Part shown: positions 19,892 through 30,981 of the stretch, one piece after another
Layout of the letters: every line of letters starts with the position of its first letter
Numbering within the stretch: the first letter of the stretch is position 1
Program-made: the position numbers and the translations under genes
The notes under the pieces: model-generated
Database searches by the model: none
What the model was told of the DNA's origin: nothing
What the model saw: the letters and a program-made list of their open reading frames with translations, nothing else
NCBI GenBank assembly: GCA_015039465.1
Contig: MU130566.1
Coordinates: 178,335-242,334 of the forward strand
DNA length: 64,000 nt
Source: Phlegmacium glaucopus
Taxonomy: Eukaryota; Basidiomycota; Agaricomycetes; Agaricales; Cortinariaceae
Reading direction: 5' to 3'

Positions 19892-21361
19892 TCAGTCTTC
19901 ATACGCACACTCGAGAATACCACAGTCGATTATCGCCAGATTGCCCAGTATGCCATATCCCATAGAGAGCCTCCCACTTCCCAACAATGATGGCATCTGT
20001 TTCGCAATCACCGACCGTATATCATCCGTACCATTTGCTAGCGTGGGTCCACAATCACAAGAGACATAAAACAAAAATGTTTCGACACCGGACCACTTGT
20101 AAGTGCTCAGCTGATCATCCCAGATATTCCATCCGCGATACTGTTGAAAGTTCATAAATGCTAACTGTTTGGGCCCTCCCCCGACTCGGATGTTGATAGT
20201 GATCTTCTTGAGACTATGATCTGGGGGAAAATCTCGAAGCATCTCAAGCGCCCAATCTAATTCTCCATTGGCGCCTGGGGAATCAATATTTTTCCAAAAG
20301 GACACACTCAAAGTGAGGTCGAGAAGGCTACGCGGGCGAGTGAGCCTTTGAAGTGGCCCCATGTCATTGTAGAACGAATTGCAGCGGGCGTATTCATCTG
20401 GGGGTGCTAGTCCTTGTTCTAATTGCGAAGGCGAGACAAACAAAGTGTCTAAGCGGAGACCCCAAGTATGAATGGTCAACGTCTCTATGGCTTCTTGACA
20501 CATTCCAAGGAGAGTCTCCGCGAACAACAATTTTTTCATGGTGGAGATGTAGATCGTGAGTTCTCTTGGAGAGGACATATCGACGAAGGCAGGGTCAGTA
20601 TTACTCTTCCAATGGTCCAGTAGTTCTTCAAATCCTTTGTTTGGGAGGTCTTGTATGACCAGAAGTGCCAATCGTTGTTTCTGCTTGGGATTATCCGATT
20701 TTCCTGTTTCACGACTTGCGATGGGTTCGTAATCTGACAAGTCCAAATCACATCGTTTGACATAGAGCTCCCGTAAATCACGGAAATTTGCGAGCGCTAA
20801 TATGGGAATGGACTTCAAACCTTGGAGGTACAGTTTGTGAAAGCCTGGCGTCTGGAAAATGCGAATAAGTGATTTCCCGAGGGCAGGGGTGAATTGTCGC
20901 CAGCTACACTGGATATTTTTGATGGAGATGGAGATTGCGGACACATTGTCAAGGTAGTCGAGGAGTTGAGGAAGAAGGTGTTTTTCGAATAAAAGAGCGT
21001 AGATGCTTCCAATGTTCGAACCTAATTCAGAGGTTGAATATATTTCTTCGCTAGGTGTTATTACAACGCTGCCCCATGTTTCACGCTTGTGTTTGGAGGG
21101 CGTGAAGTTGTCGGCGATCTCTACATGGCGGATCCAAGATCGAAAGGACGGGTTTGCGGTAAGAAAATCAAGCATGTTGAGTACATGTCTCTCCACATTC
21201 TTCCTTCGAACATTGATGACCAACTTCTGGAAGAGAACCTCCTGGCATGGACGAGTGAATATCTTGGCGACAGTGGCCAATGCCTTTAAAGTGGGTGGAT
21301 CTTGAAGTAAATGCTCGACGATTGTGCGTACGATGCCTGCTGTACTAGGCTTGGAGTCCAT
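19892..21361 (-). CDS. F-box-like / leucine-rich orphan protein
   Basis: A single-exon frame of 489 residues from the ATG at 21361. The open frame extends upstream to 21466, but only a TTG is available there. The N-terminus (STAGIVRTIVEHLLQDPPTL followed by KALATVAKIFTRPCQEVLF) matches the look of F-box-like domains in Agaricomycetes proteins. There, this short helix bundle would bind Skp1 of an SCF ubiquitin ligase. The rest alternates LxxLxL-like strands and helices (for example LKSIPILALANFRDLRELYV), compatible with an irregular leucine-rich-repeat solenoid. The substrate is unknown. Such genes are numerous and fast-evolving in mushrooms, so the family call is moderate. Confidence 0.7.
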   Translation of the reverse strand: MDSKPSTAGIVRTIVEHLLQDPPTLKALATVAKIFTRPCQEVLFQKLVINVRRKNVERHVLNMLDFLTANPSFRSWIRHVEIADNFTPSKHKRETWGSVVITPSEEIYSTSELGSNIGSIYALLFEKHLLPQLLDYLDNVSAISISIKNIQCSWRQFTPALGKSLIRIFQTPGFHKLYLQGLKSIPILALANFRDLRELYVKRCDLDLSDYEPIASRETGKSDNPKQKQRLALLVIQDLPNKGFEELLDHWKSNTDPAFVDMSSPRELTIYISTMKKLLFAETLLGMCQEAIETLTIHTWGLRLDTLFVSPSQLEQGLAPPDEYARCNSFYNDMGPLQRLTRPRSLLDLTLSVSFWKNIDSPGANGELDWALEMLRDFPPDHSLKKITINIRVGGGPKQLAFMNFQQYRGWNIWDDQLSTYKWSGVETFLFYVSCDCGPTLANGTDDIRSVIAKQMPSLLGSGRLSMGYGILGNLAIIDCGILECAYED

Positions 21362-21731
21362 GGTGGAGAATAGAAGGATGTTAGAGGCAGAACGTCCGCA
21401 ATGCCACGCATTTATAAACGAAAGGCGGGCCACATGTCTAAATAGGGCAAGCGGCCTAATATTCAAATATTCCGATCAAAAATCTTGCTTTGTGGTCAAT
21501 GTAAAGAAATAGAACAAAAAAGCGTGGCCTAAGCATAAAATGTAAAAAAAGCTACAGGTTATTATAAAGAAAAGGAAAGTTACTCGTACGTGTAACTATA
21601 TACAAATATACATTACTACTGGCACCACAATCAGCCAATGATTGACGGAACAGATGAAAATGGAAAACTCACAAGAAAACAGGACAATAAAGATATATAA
21701 TGTCGGCATGGCCACCTTCCAGTCAAAAGAA

Positions 21732-24700
21732 TTAGCCCATTGGTGGTCGGGGAAAGTTCATCATATGCATTTTTCGTTGAGATTTAGCGGGCAGAAGCAT
21801 ACTTTCATCCAAGTCCATGGCATCAGGATGTCGATTCGAAAAGTGATTTCTGTCTGATGGCGCTGGGGTTCCAGGCTTTGACATTGATCCTTCTCTCATG
21901 AATTGTCTCGGCGGTCTGAATGTGGCTGTAAACGGTTGCTCCTCAAAATCGGTCGGAATAAGATGAGGCGGATTGAAGTTGGGATGTCGAGCAACAACAG
22001 GCTCCAAAAAATGACCGTTTGTCATCGAAGATCGAGAAGCAGACCGTAGCATATCTGTGCTATCCGATCGACTGCGTGCCTCAAGGGAAGCAACTCGGCG
22101 GCGTATTTCAAGAAGCTCGAGAGAAGGTGACTTCGCCTCCGGTCCGCTCTCCTTATCTCTATCTCTTGCTCTCTCCCTCTCCTCCCTTAGCCTGATAGTA
22201 GTTTTCAACTCCCCAATTTCTTCACTGTATCGACGTGTAACTTCATCAAGCTCTTGTTTTCCCCTGTCCTGAATATTTCGAATTTCGTCCTTCAATGCTT
22301 CCACCTCCATGAAATGAGATAACCTCATCGACTCAACCTCACTCTGGCTTCTGTGCTGACTGCGACGCATTTCTTCCTTCATAGCCTTGAATTCATCGAG
22401 GATGGTCGTTAAGGTCGGAGAGTCGAGATAACTAGGCATCATCTCCACATCAATAACTTCTTTTTCCTTTCCCTTCGGGCTCCTCACAGATCCTTGTGAT
22501 GTCCCCTGCGTTGCACACTCGAGCAAATCCGCCATATTTCTCATCATCGACATCACTGTCTTCGCGACGGAACGATTATTGTCTGGCTGTGGCTCCTCTT
22601 TCGCAGAGAAAGACGGCGCTTCCTTGAGGGGAGGCGTAGAAATAGTAAGATCAACCATCGTTGCATCGGGAGTAAGTGGCTTCTGAGGCGCAGGGACTTC
22701 CTTTTCAGCCTCTGTCTGGACTTCAACGCTTTCGAATTGTCGATCAACATGAAAAGATGACGTTTGAACGGCTTGAGATATCGTCAGGGTCGACATCAAC
22801 GCAGTATTTCGATCAAATTCTGCGTCAGGATCGGCGTTGACCTCTTTTAAAGGTTCAACTATCTCTCCATAAGATCGACTGCCTTGCTTCTGAATCATCT
22901 CGGATTGTTGCTGCAGGCTTTTGTCGAGTAAATCGATTCTCGTCTCCAGCTCCTTCCCTCTATAACCATACAAGTTCTTCGCTAGGGTCACGGAGGCGTG
23001 GGCAAGGACGTCCAACCTCTGATCAACGCTTATTGCTTCCTCTGTTAGTAAGCGAGGTCCCGCCAATAAAGGGTAATGAGCCTGTTCGGCTGCCGGACAC
23101 GTTGCTTGGTTTTTGAGATTCGCTAATTCGTCCTCTAGAATTCTCGACACCTTCTGTTGTCTGTCCTGAGCTGGCATTCGGAGGAAGTGAATCAAGCCCT
23201 GGAGAAGTTGTATATTATGAAGAGATTTTGTCCGCACGGTTGGGGTCATAAAAAGCGTATTTGTTGCCGAGTTCGCGTCACTTGGCAGTGGTGGCGTTGG
23301 TTGAATCGGTTGAATCACCTCTTCATCCACATTCATTTTATCCTCCGCATGCGTGATTTCAACCTCTCGAGAATCCCCGCCTTCAAGTTCGGCGTGAGAT
23401 AGAACGCTTTCCATGACTGAATGATGAGCCGCCTTAGAGGGCGCGGTAGGAGTCCCCATGAACGGCGGAAAATTAAGTGATTGACCTTCAACTGTGCCCA
23501 TCTCCAGCGCTATGCCAAGCCTCTCCATATCATTGATAGTAGGAGTCTCCTGCCGTGACTGAGGTTGAACCTCGACTGCACCCTTCTCCATCGCTACGTC
23601 CATCCCATCTATATCATCGACAGTAGACGTCTCCTGGCGTGATTGAGCTATTCCAACCTCGACTGCGTTCTCTGTCCTCACATCCACCCCGTTCGTGTCA
23701 TGCGCTAAGTCAGTCATAGTATCCACGACTTCTGATTCATCGACCATATCTTCCCCGCCCACCTTCACCTCACCACTCACAGTCTCAGACCCAGAATCCG
23801 TCGGGGCAATCGTTGTAGGGTCTTCTCCATCCATAACCTCACTTCCAGCACCATTCTCTTCAGCGTCAACCTTTTCAACTACAGACTGCGCCCTCACAAC
23901 AGTGGTTTCAACCTCACCAGGAAATAGAACCGGTGACAAAGGGATGATGGTCGAGTCCTCTACCACGTTTCTCTCCTCACCGGCTTCCATAAGCGTAGAT
24001 CCCTCCGTCACAACTCTCTCAGTTGTTGTTGTCTGTGGTTCCCTAATTTGTGAAGATGCGGCCATTCTTTGAACAGTGTCCAAGATGCTCTGAACGAGGT
24101 CAACCCTAAAGTGAGGTGGAAAATCGAACCCCAAATCCTGGTTGCCATTCCCAGAGTCAAAACCGTCGGGACGATCTGAATCGTCAGAAATGTTAGCGTA
24201 ACAACGGGGTACGGTGGGAGGTAAAACAGAGGTATCAGCACCTTCATGAATGTTTGTTGCAACAGAACAGGAAGAGGAAGAAGCGGACGGATCCCGGGTC
24301 AATGTTGTAGACCCTGATATTGGAGGAGTCGGTAGGGTAGCCTCAGGAACAGATGAAGAGGGGGGTGGGGAGGTTACTGGAAAGGTTATTGTGGGGTTTG
24401 TAGATGCTGATGGGTCTGTGGCCGGCGGCGAAGGAAGAATACTGGATTGAGGAGGGAGAGGCGCATCAACAAACAAATCACCCGCTATCAATGGATCTGA
24501 TGCTTCCGCATTAGGCACAACTTCGGGATCAGCACTGTCCTTTTGTATTGATGAACCTAATGGCTCGATAGCGGTTGTCGCGGAAATAGGATTGCTCTCC
24601 TCGTTAGAGACATTGGAATTACCAGGCGCTTCTGATTGAGCTGACTCTGGAATCTCTAGAGGCCTAGTCGGCGAACGAATCCGTGTGGTTGCCGGGACTT

Positions 24701-26500
24701 GACCATTGGGCGTCACAGTACTCGGAACATCGAGGCAAAACGGCATGCTCTTCCAGTCATCGTCGTCGGCTTCGTCGGCTTTGTGGCCTTCTGAACAGTC
24801 TGAATCACTACTAGAATCCAAGCCCCACGGGATTGTTGGAGTTCTCCGCGCCCGAGCCAACGCAGGATCGTCGGTCGAAGTGGGAGGGGGGATAATAGGG
24901 GGATCAGGTTTATGGTCACTGGGAAGATCGATCGGGGTCTGTGACATCGCTGTCGTTGTCGGAGGTGGGGTTTTGTGAGGTATATTTGTCAAAAGCACTC
25001 CGGGTTTGCGGTCATGGGGTAAAGGGATGGTTTTGAGAGTATTAGTTAATGAAAACGGTTGAGAATCTTTATCCATCACTGTGTCTTCTTCGGGCTGGTT
25101 ACTTTTAACGTTCTCTAACCTCTCTTCATCAGAAGAAAGAGGAGACGGAGAGGGCTTAAATCTTGCGACAGCCTTCCTTGGAGATTTCGTTAATGAAGAG
25201 GGTTGGGAATCTTTATCCATCGCTATGCCTTCTTGTTGCTGGTTACTTTTAACGTTCTTTAACCCCTCGTCGCCGGGGGGACGGGGATAGAATCTTGCGG
25301 TAGTCTTCTTTCGACCATTAGATCTCTTCGCGGGCAAATGCTGTGCGCGTGACTTTTTAAATATGTGAATGCAGAAAAATGAGATCACAAACTTTTTTGC
25401 CTTGCCGCACCGGGGAATCGCCATCTTCAACTCTTCGCCTCTTCCCGTTTGAATTCGTGACTACACCTTCATTATCTAATTCCAAGAATTCCTGCTTAAC
25501 TTCCAGAGAGTCGTGAGAAGGCGTAGCGTCCGTAATGGCGTCAACTGCATCCTGGGAGGCAAGGCTGTTCAGAGCATCAAGAGAGCTGGCATCCTTAGCG
25601 CTTGAATCATCTCCACCCCACATCCATGTCCCATCCGGTTTTCTCTTCAGCCCATGTATGTATTGATCGGCCGTGATCCCATTCTGAACTTCCTCTTTCG
25701 TCAAGGCGAACCCTTTGTGACCTTTCAAAACCCAGCGGGACCAATCTAGAAAGAAGAAGAACGGAGGTTAATGAAGGTAACAATAAAAGGCTTCACTACT
25801 CACCGAATTTAAGAACGTCCAGTTGATACTCATCCTCTTCGAACTCTTCCCAAAACTTTTTTACAGACCATTCTCGGCTGACCATCCACTTACGGTAGAA
25901 CCGAATGAGTGCGCGATCAAACATAGGGCTCCGCCACGATTTGGTCAATTTATTTTCGGACGCTGCGGCCTTTGCTTGCTTGAAGAAATGGGTGCATAGC
26001 CGTGAGAGATGGATGATGTCGAACTTATACTCTTCCCATTCGGAAGCGCTGTTAAGGACGAGACGCAAAGACTCCCATTGAAATTTCGCCACGAACATTA
26101 ACGGGATGCGATACCCTCGAGGAATGTTTATCTTTTCGCCTGAGTGAGAACGGGTGATCTCAGTGTAGGAAAGGGTGGTGTTGGCCTGACGGGGAGGCAC
26201 CGTAAACGCTTTCTGGCATAGATAGGTTATCATGAGATCTTGAGACCAATCGGCCCTGCGTATGTATTGGAGTTCTGCGGGGTGTTTCCAGCCTTCTGCG
26301 AGTGTCGAACTACTACCAATGGAGTTCGCTTGGTCAATGTTCTTCACCGAAGACTTGTGCCCCATAGCGTTGGCGATATCAGAAGAGCCTACTGCTTCTT
26401 CTGACTGCCTCGGTATTCGAGTAGACCGCCTCTTTGCAGATCCAGGGATGGTGGTCGTTGTAGATGAAGGTGTGACGGATAATTGTGGTATTTTCTGCAT
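21732..26500 (-). CDS. Large low-complexity / coiled-coil orphan protein (1552 aa)
   Basis: Three exons (26500-25804, 25745-25393, 25340-21732) join in frame through canonical introns. The compact N-terminal region (about residues 70-290) is rich in W, F and Y (YRIPLMFVAKFQWESLRLV, FYRKWMVSREWSVKKFWEEF, then GTWMWGG) and looks folded. The middle, about 900 residues, is Pro/Ser/Thr/Glu-rich with recurrent motifs (MDKDSQP occurs twice; RQET-related blocks occur three times). The C-terminal part has a long coiled coil (about residues 1330-1450, EFKAMKEEMRRSQ onward). Basic SAKRRSTR near the start and NGKRRRVEDG may be nuclear localisation signals. No known domain was recognised. The first in-frame ATG was used; a GTG-open extension (CYHCREP) upstream to about 26545 hints at a missing 5' exon. 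Confidence 0.75.
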
Positions 26501-27346
26501 GAATTCTGCCCAATAAATCGGCCTGACCACGGGTTCTCTACAATGGTAACAAGTTCCAAGGTTGCGAAGTCAGTTCGAACTTCAAAAGCTGATAAAAGCT
26601 TCCTACAACTTTGACGAATTGGAAATTGACAAGACCTGCTGTTGTCAAAAGTTCATGTTGGAATTAGGCGATGGTGCCAAACATTCCACCATACGTAATT
26701 GTCACTTCCCCGCCTCAAAATTCGCAAACATATTACCCTTTTACAAGAGTTTGAAAACATGGATTCAGGTTTGAGTCTTCAGAATCCGGTTCTTTTCGCA
26801 GAATTTAGAAAACTGAAATTGCCAATGAACATGTCTGCAATTTTTCGAGACAAACTGTCAAGGTTTCAATGAAAGCAGGCCTTAGTGGTTTTACATAGAT
26901 TCCAAACTTGTGAGATAATCCAAACCCCGGGAAAGGGATATTACTCGGGTGCTTTGAAATGTCATTCAATAAGAAGAACTTGAAAACCTCCGAGATACGG
27001 CATTATATTGTACATTTGAGCTGTGATGAGCCGATAAAACCAAGTTCTTGTATGGGGAACTCTGAGGCTGTTGGAAATTTAGATATGCAAATGCCGCAAC
27101 CGACAAAACTGATGCTCGTCTTCAAACACAGGCTTTTTCCATTCAAATATTCAAACTTCAAGAACCTTCAAGAACGCGACGGAAGCGTGACATTTTTTAA
27201 ACGATAAGGTTAGAATTTCTCACGGACTCCAAATCCCAATAACATCTTCAACTCATCTCCAGTTGTAGGGCAAAGCCATAGTGCATGCAGATTTCATTGA
27301 CCGCAATGTCTCGGTACCGTTGAATGGAGGTGAAGGACCATAATGG
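26501..27346. other. Upstream region of the large orphan; no gene resolved
   Basis: CpG is moderate and no frame is clearly coding. A minus-strand exon for the N-terminus of the orphan protein may hide here: the in-frame extension reads CYHCREPVVRP just upstream of 26530, a Cys-x2-Cys motif. I could not fix its acceptor or its preceding exon. Confidence 0.35.
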
Positions 27347-27595
27347 CTATCCAGGTGACTCTACACTATCGATCGAAGACTGTAGGACGGACTTAACATC
27401 TTGCCCACCGTTCCAGGTTCGACGTAGGTGCATTTTTGGGCAATCAAAGGGCAGCAACACTCCCCCCGCATACCATCTTGCTTGGATAACTTGATCCCTC
27501 TCTACGACTATGATCCACGGCCTAACCCTCTGCCGTGCATGTGACATGATGCCGTTGTCAAATTTAGTGGCGTCTGACTCCAGTCGAATCATCAC
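27347..27595 (-). CDS. Small ORF, uncertain
   Basis: An ATG-started 82-residue frame, divergent from the Nudix gene and 74 bp from it. The peptide (containing RQRVRPWIIVVERDQVIQ and AGGVLLPFDCPK) has a balanced composition and normal CpG, but no recognised family. It could be a short gene, the last exon of a longer one, or chance. Confidence is low. Confidence 0.25.
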   Translation of the reverse strand: MMIRLESDATKFDNGIMSHARQRVRPWIIVVERDQVIQARWYAGGVLLPFDCPKMHLRRTWNGGQDVKSVLQSSIDSVESPG

Positions 27596-27669
27596 CTGTC
27601 ACCAAACGTTTCCGCCAGGATCCCTGTTCCCTTGCCTTTACACCCCCACTCTCTAACATAACTTCTCAA

Positions 27670-28215
27670 ATGTCCGCGCCAAAATACCCTACCTCTCAGT
27701 ATCTCGCTGGAAACTTCATCATATCCGCCGGATCTGTTCTTTTCCGTCATAATCCAGTCTCCGGTGCACTCGAAATCTGCATCCTTCACCAAACCGTTAA
27801 AGATGAATGGTTGTTGCCAAAAGGACGTAAAGACAGAGGAGAAACGATAGAAGCAGCCGCCATTCGCGAGACCTACGAAGAAACGGGGTATCCCTGTAGA
27901 TTGTGGCCACAAACGATTCCTACGCGAGCCCCACCTGCAGGAGTTAATAATGTTCATACAGTTGAAGCTGTCGAGGGATCGGTGGAGCCTATTGCGATCA
28001 CCATTCGTGATCTAGGCAATGCTGGAATCAAAATTATTTGGTGGTATATTACCAAAGTCGAAGCAGGTGTTCAAAGGGTTGAAGGTTCACAGATGGAGGG
28101 CGAAAATTTTGAATCGGTATTTGTGGATGCAAATCTTGCGGTTGGACGCTTAACCTTTGCGAGTGATTGCGACATTGTAAAGCAGGCATTGGAGATCGTT
28201 GGGTATGATAAATAA
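27670..28215 (+). CDS. Nudix hydrolase
   Basis: An intronless 181-residue frame from the ATG at 27670. The Nudix box G-x5-E-x7-R-E-U-x-E-E-x-G-U is complete at about residues 57-79 (GRKDRGE, then the helix, then RETYEETGY), with LLPKG just before it as usual. The glutamates of REx2EE bind the metal that activates water for cleavage of a nucleoside diphosphate linked to another moiety. The WLLPKGR context and overall length resemble diadenosine/diphosphoinositol polyphosphate hydrolase-like fungal Nudix proteins, but substrate cannot be read from sequence. No signal peptide; cytosolic. Confidence 0.9.
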   Translation: MSAPKYPTSQYLAGNFIISAGSVLFRHNPVSGALEICILHQTVKDEWLLPKGRKDRGETIEAAAIRETYEETGYPCRLWPQTIPTRAPPAGVNNVHTVEAVEGSVEPIAITIRDLGNAGIKIIWWYITKVEAGVQRVEGSQMEGENFESVFVDANLAVGRLTFASDCDIVKQALEIVGYDK

Positions 28216-28820
28216 CTTGGCGATGCAATCTACATTCTGAATTAAACGATGGTGAAACATGTTGGCAGGATTATCAGATCCCTTGACAGATAATATTTCA
28301 ACCCTTCTTATCCTCAATATATTGTTGAACAAAGTGTTATTGATGCATTTTTGCTACAAGTCACATGTGTGATCATATTGTTTCCATATCTTGGCTTAAA
28401 ATGAAGCAAGTCATAACTCAAGCAAAGGGATAGGACTCAAGCAAAGGGATAGGGTGCAGTCTTTGTATAAGCAAGGGAAGTCAGAGTTTCTCATTTCCTC
28501 TCCTCTTGACTGTCATTGTTTTAGAGCTCTGAGTGCTAGACTGTTGAATTACAAACTGTATGTCATCATAATTATGCATCATCATTTTTCTATCACTCCT
28601 ATGCCACTATTTCTCCTTCATCCTTTTGTCCTATGATCACCTTGTGTGACCATTAACCATGACTGTTGCTCTCTGAGAATGGAGAGGATTTAGTATATAT
28701 ATACTTTGATATTTTGTAGTATCACCTCAGTCTAATTTTCCAAGACTGAGGTCAGTACCAAACTCTGTGCTGTTCCCGTTGGAATTATTTAGTTGTTGCA
28801 AGCTAATCATGCCATATTGC
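28216..28820. other. AT-rich edge of the right repeat block; no gene
   Basis: CpG disappears after about 28300. The segment has a short direct repeat AAGCAAAGGGATAGG at 28420-28455 and otherwise nothing recognisable. It marks the right border of the first host-gene block. Confidence 0.45.
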
Positions 28821-29547
28821 TAGGGATGCCAAAGTTTGATTCTGAACCAGTCCAGAGAACCAGAACCAACTGAACCAAACCAAGTATCTGGTCCTGTTCT
28901 GGTTCTGGTTCGGCCTCAGCCATCTGGTTCTGCATCCCAAGGCAAACATTTAAGTAATATATTTACTTATTTACATTATTTTACAGGTCAAATGGCACAA
29001 TGTACCTGTATCTGTAATGAAAATATTTATTCAAGTCACCAACACAATATATTTCCAATCAGAAGTACATCATTTTTTGGTCTGGCATAGTACATAATCA
29101 ATAATATGTCTCATTTACTTTATAACTTCAGGTTTTATTAATATTAATATACTCCTATTGAAAGAATCCAATTCAAAGTTGTCACTAGTTGGCAAAATGA
29201 TTTAGTTTTTTTTTTCTTTTCATGTTTACTTTTAGTGATGTCATAGTTATAACACCAATACTACAAAATTCTGGCCTCAAATTTCAAGATATATTTATTT
29301 CTAAGAAATAAGATGTAATTTTAGAAAATGAAATTCAAAAATGAGAATTTCTTGTCTAATTGGTGATATCATAACAAAAGTCTATTTTTAACTGGTTCTC
29401 ATGGTTTGGACTGGTTCTGAATCAGAACTGAACCAAGAGAACTGGTTCTGTTGGTTCTGTTCTGGTTCTGGTTCTGGTTTTCCTAAGTGGTTCTGGTTCT
29501 GATAAAATGGGTCCCAAACTGAACTGAACTGAACTTTGGCATCCCTG
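28821..29547. mobile_element. MITE, TAGGGATGCCAAAGTT family, copy 1
   Basis: It begins TAGGGATGCCAAAGTTTG and ends CTTTGGCATCCCTG, with inner CTGGTT/GGTTCT repeats at both ends. Its 500-bp core is the inverse complement of the core of the element at 29920-30721, about 370 bp away, so the pair forms a large inverted repeat. The last base has changed (CCCTG, not CCCTA), and no 8-bp target duplication is visible, so this copy is older or damaged at the edges. No coding capacity. Confidence 0.75.
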
Positions 29548-29591
29548 ATTAATATATGGGAATTTCCCCCATGAGGAGGGAGTATCCCTAT

Positions 29592-29993
29592 TGTTAAGTT
29601 CAAGGACTCTGTTCCAGAGTATTGGACAGAGTTTATTGGAATGGAACCACAGAATGGATAAGGACTTCAGCCTCAGTGTATATGCTGTGCTACCCTAAAC
29701 CTTCATGTCCTAATGTTGGAGCAGGAACAGAATGGAGTGGAACTCAAAGTTGCAGGAACTTAGAGGAAGAATAAGAGGAGGTAACTAAGTTGATATTTGA
29801 AACTAAGGAAAACATACAAGTTTTGAGTACTTAAATAATAAAAGGAATAGCAACCGAAATATAAAGGATAAATATAAAGTGCTGCATTCTGCTCCTGGAA
29901 GGTCCTGCATTCTTGGGTGTAGGGATGCCAAAGTTCAGTCCAGTTCAGTTCCGGACCCATTTTCTCAGAACCAGAACCAGAACCACTTAGGAA

Positions 29994-30032
<39 letters not shown>

Positions 30033-30981
30033 AGAACCAACAGAACCAGTTCTCTTGGTTTGGTTCTGATTCAGAACCAGTTCAAACCATGAGAACCAGT
30101 TAAAAATAGACTTTTGTTATGATATCACCAATTAGACAAGAAATTCTCATTTTAAATTTTATTTTCTAAAATTACATCTTATTTCTTAGAAATAAATATA
30201 TCTTGATATTTGAGGCCAGAAGTCTGTAGTATTGGTGTTATAACTATGACATCACTAAAAGTAAACATGAAAAGAAAAAAATACTACTAAATCATTTTGC
30301 CAACTAGTGACAACTTTGAATTGGATTCTTGCAATAGGAGTATATTAATATTAATAAAACCTGAAGTTATAATGTAAATGAGACATATTATTGATTATGT
30401 ACTATGCCAGACCAAAAAATGATGTACTTCTGATTGGAAATATATTGTGTTGGTGACTTGAATAAATATTTTCATTACAGATACAGGTACATTGTGCCAT
30501 TTGACCTGTAAAATAATGCAAATAAGTAAATATATTACTTAAATGTTTGCCTTGGGATATAGTGGTTCAGAACTGGTTCTCAGATTTCTGGCCAATCAAG
30601 AACCAGAACCGGAACCAGATGGCTGAGGCTAAACCAGAACCAGAACAGAACCAGATACTTGGTTCGGTCCAATTGGTTCTGGTTCTCTGGACTGGTTCAG
30701 AACTGAACTTTGGCATCCCTACTTGGGTGAATAATCCATAGCGGGGGTGCCGACTGATAGTGGGAAAGTGATGACAAAGAAATAGTGAATAGTGGTTGTG
30801 GTGAAGATGTGGTAATGGGATTGGAGTAATGTTGGAAGATCCGGAAAGATACAGAGAAGTCTTGGAGTTTGATGTAGGAAGAGTAGATCCGGAAACAAGG
30901 GAAAGTACTGGAATGGAGCATGGACTTCCGGAGACAACTCCGATGGAGCTGGACCGGAGTAACATATAACAGAATGTAACA
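29592..30981. mobile_element. Solo LTR with 5-bp target duplication, split by a MITE
   Basis: The LTR begins TGTTAAGTTC and ends GAATGTAACA (TG...CA). The 5-bp target duplication CCTAT flanks it at 29587-29591 and 30982-30986. Without the MITE at 29920-30721 and one 8-bp duplication it is about 580 bp. A longer copy lies at 46654-47635, and the two match closely on both sides of the MITE. The LTR copy at 47 kb has about 400 bp that are missing here. No internal retroelement sequence is attached, so it is a solo LTR. Confidence 0.8.
29920..30721. mobile_element. MITE, TAGGGATGCCAAAGTT family, copy 2
   Basis: TAGGGATGCCAAAGTTCAG at the left and its inverse complement at the right are flanked by perfect 8-bp duplications CTTGGGTG (29912-29919 and 30722-30729). 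Subterminal regions are AGAACC/CCAGAA hexamer arrays, about a dozen in a row near 29970-30040. The unoccupied target is still present once in the LTR copy near 47390. An 8-bp duplication plus TA-starting short TIRs fit a non-autonomous hAT element. Confidence 0.9.

Noticed and set aside
24250..24978. Plus-strand open frames opposite the 1552-residue gene
   Set aside because: They mirror the Pro/Ser-rich linker of the minus-strand gene, with no start context or introns of their own.
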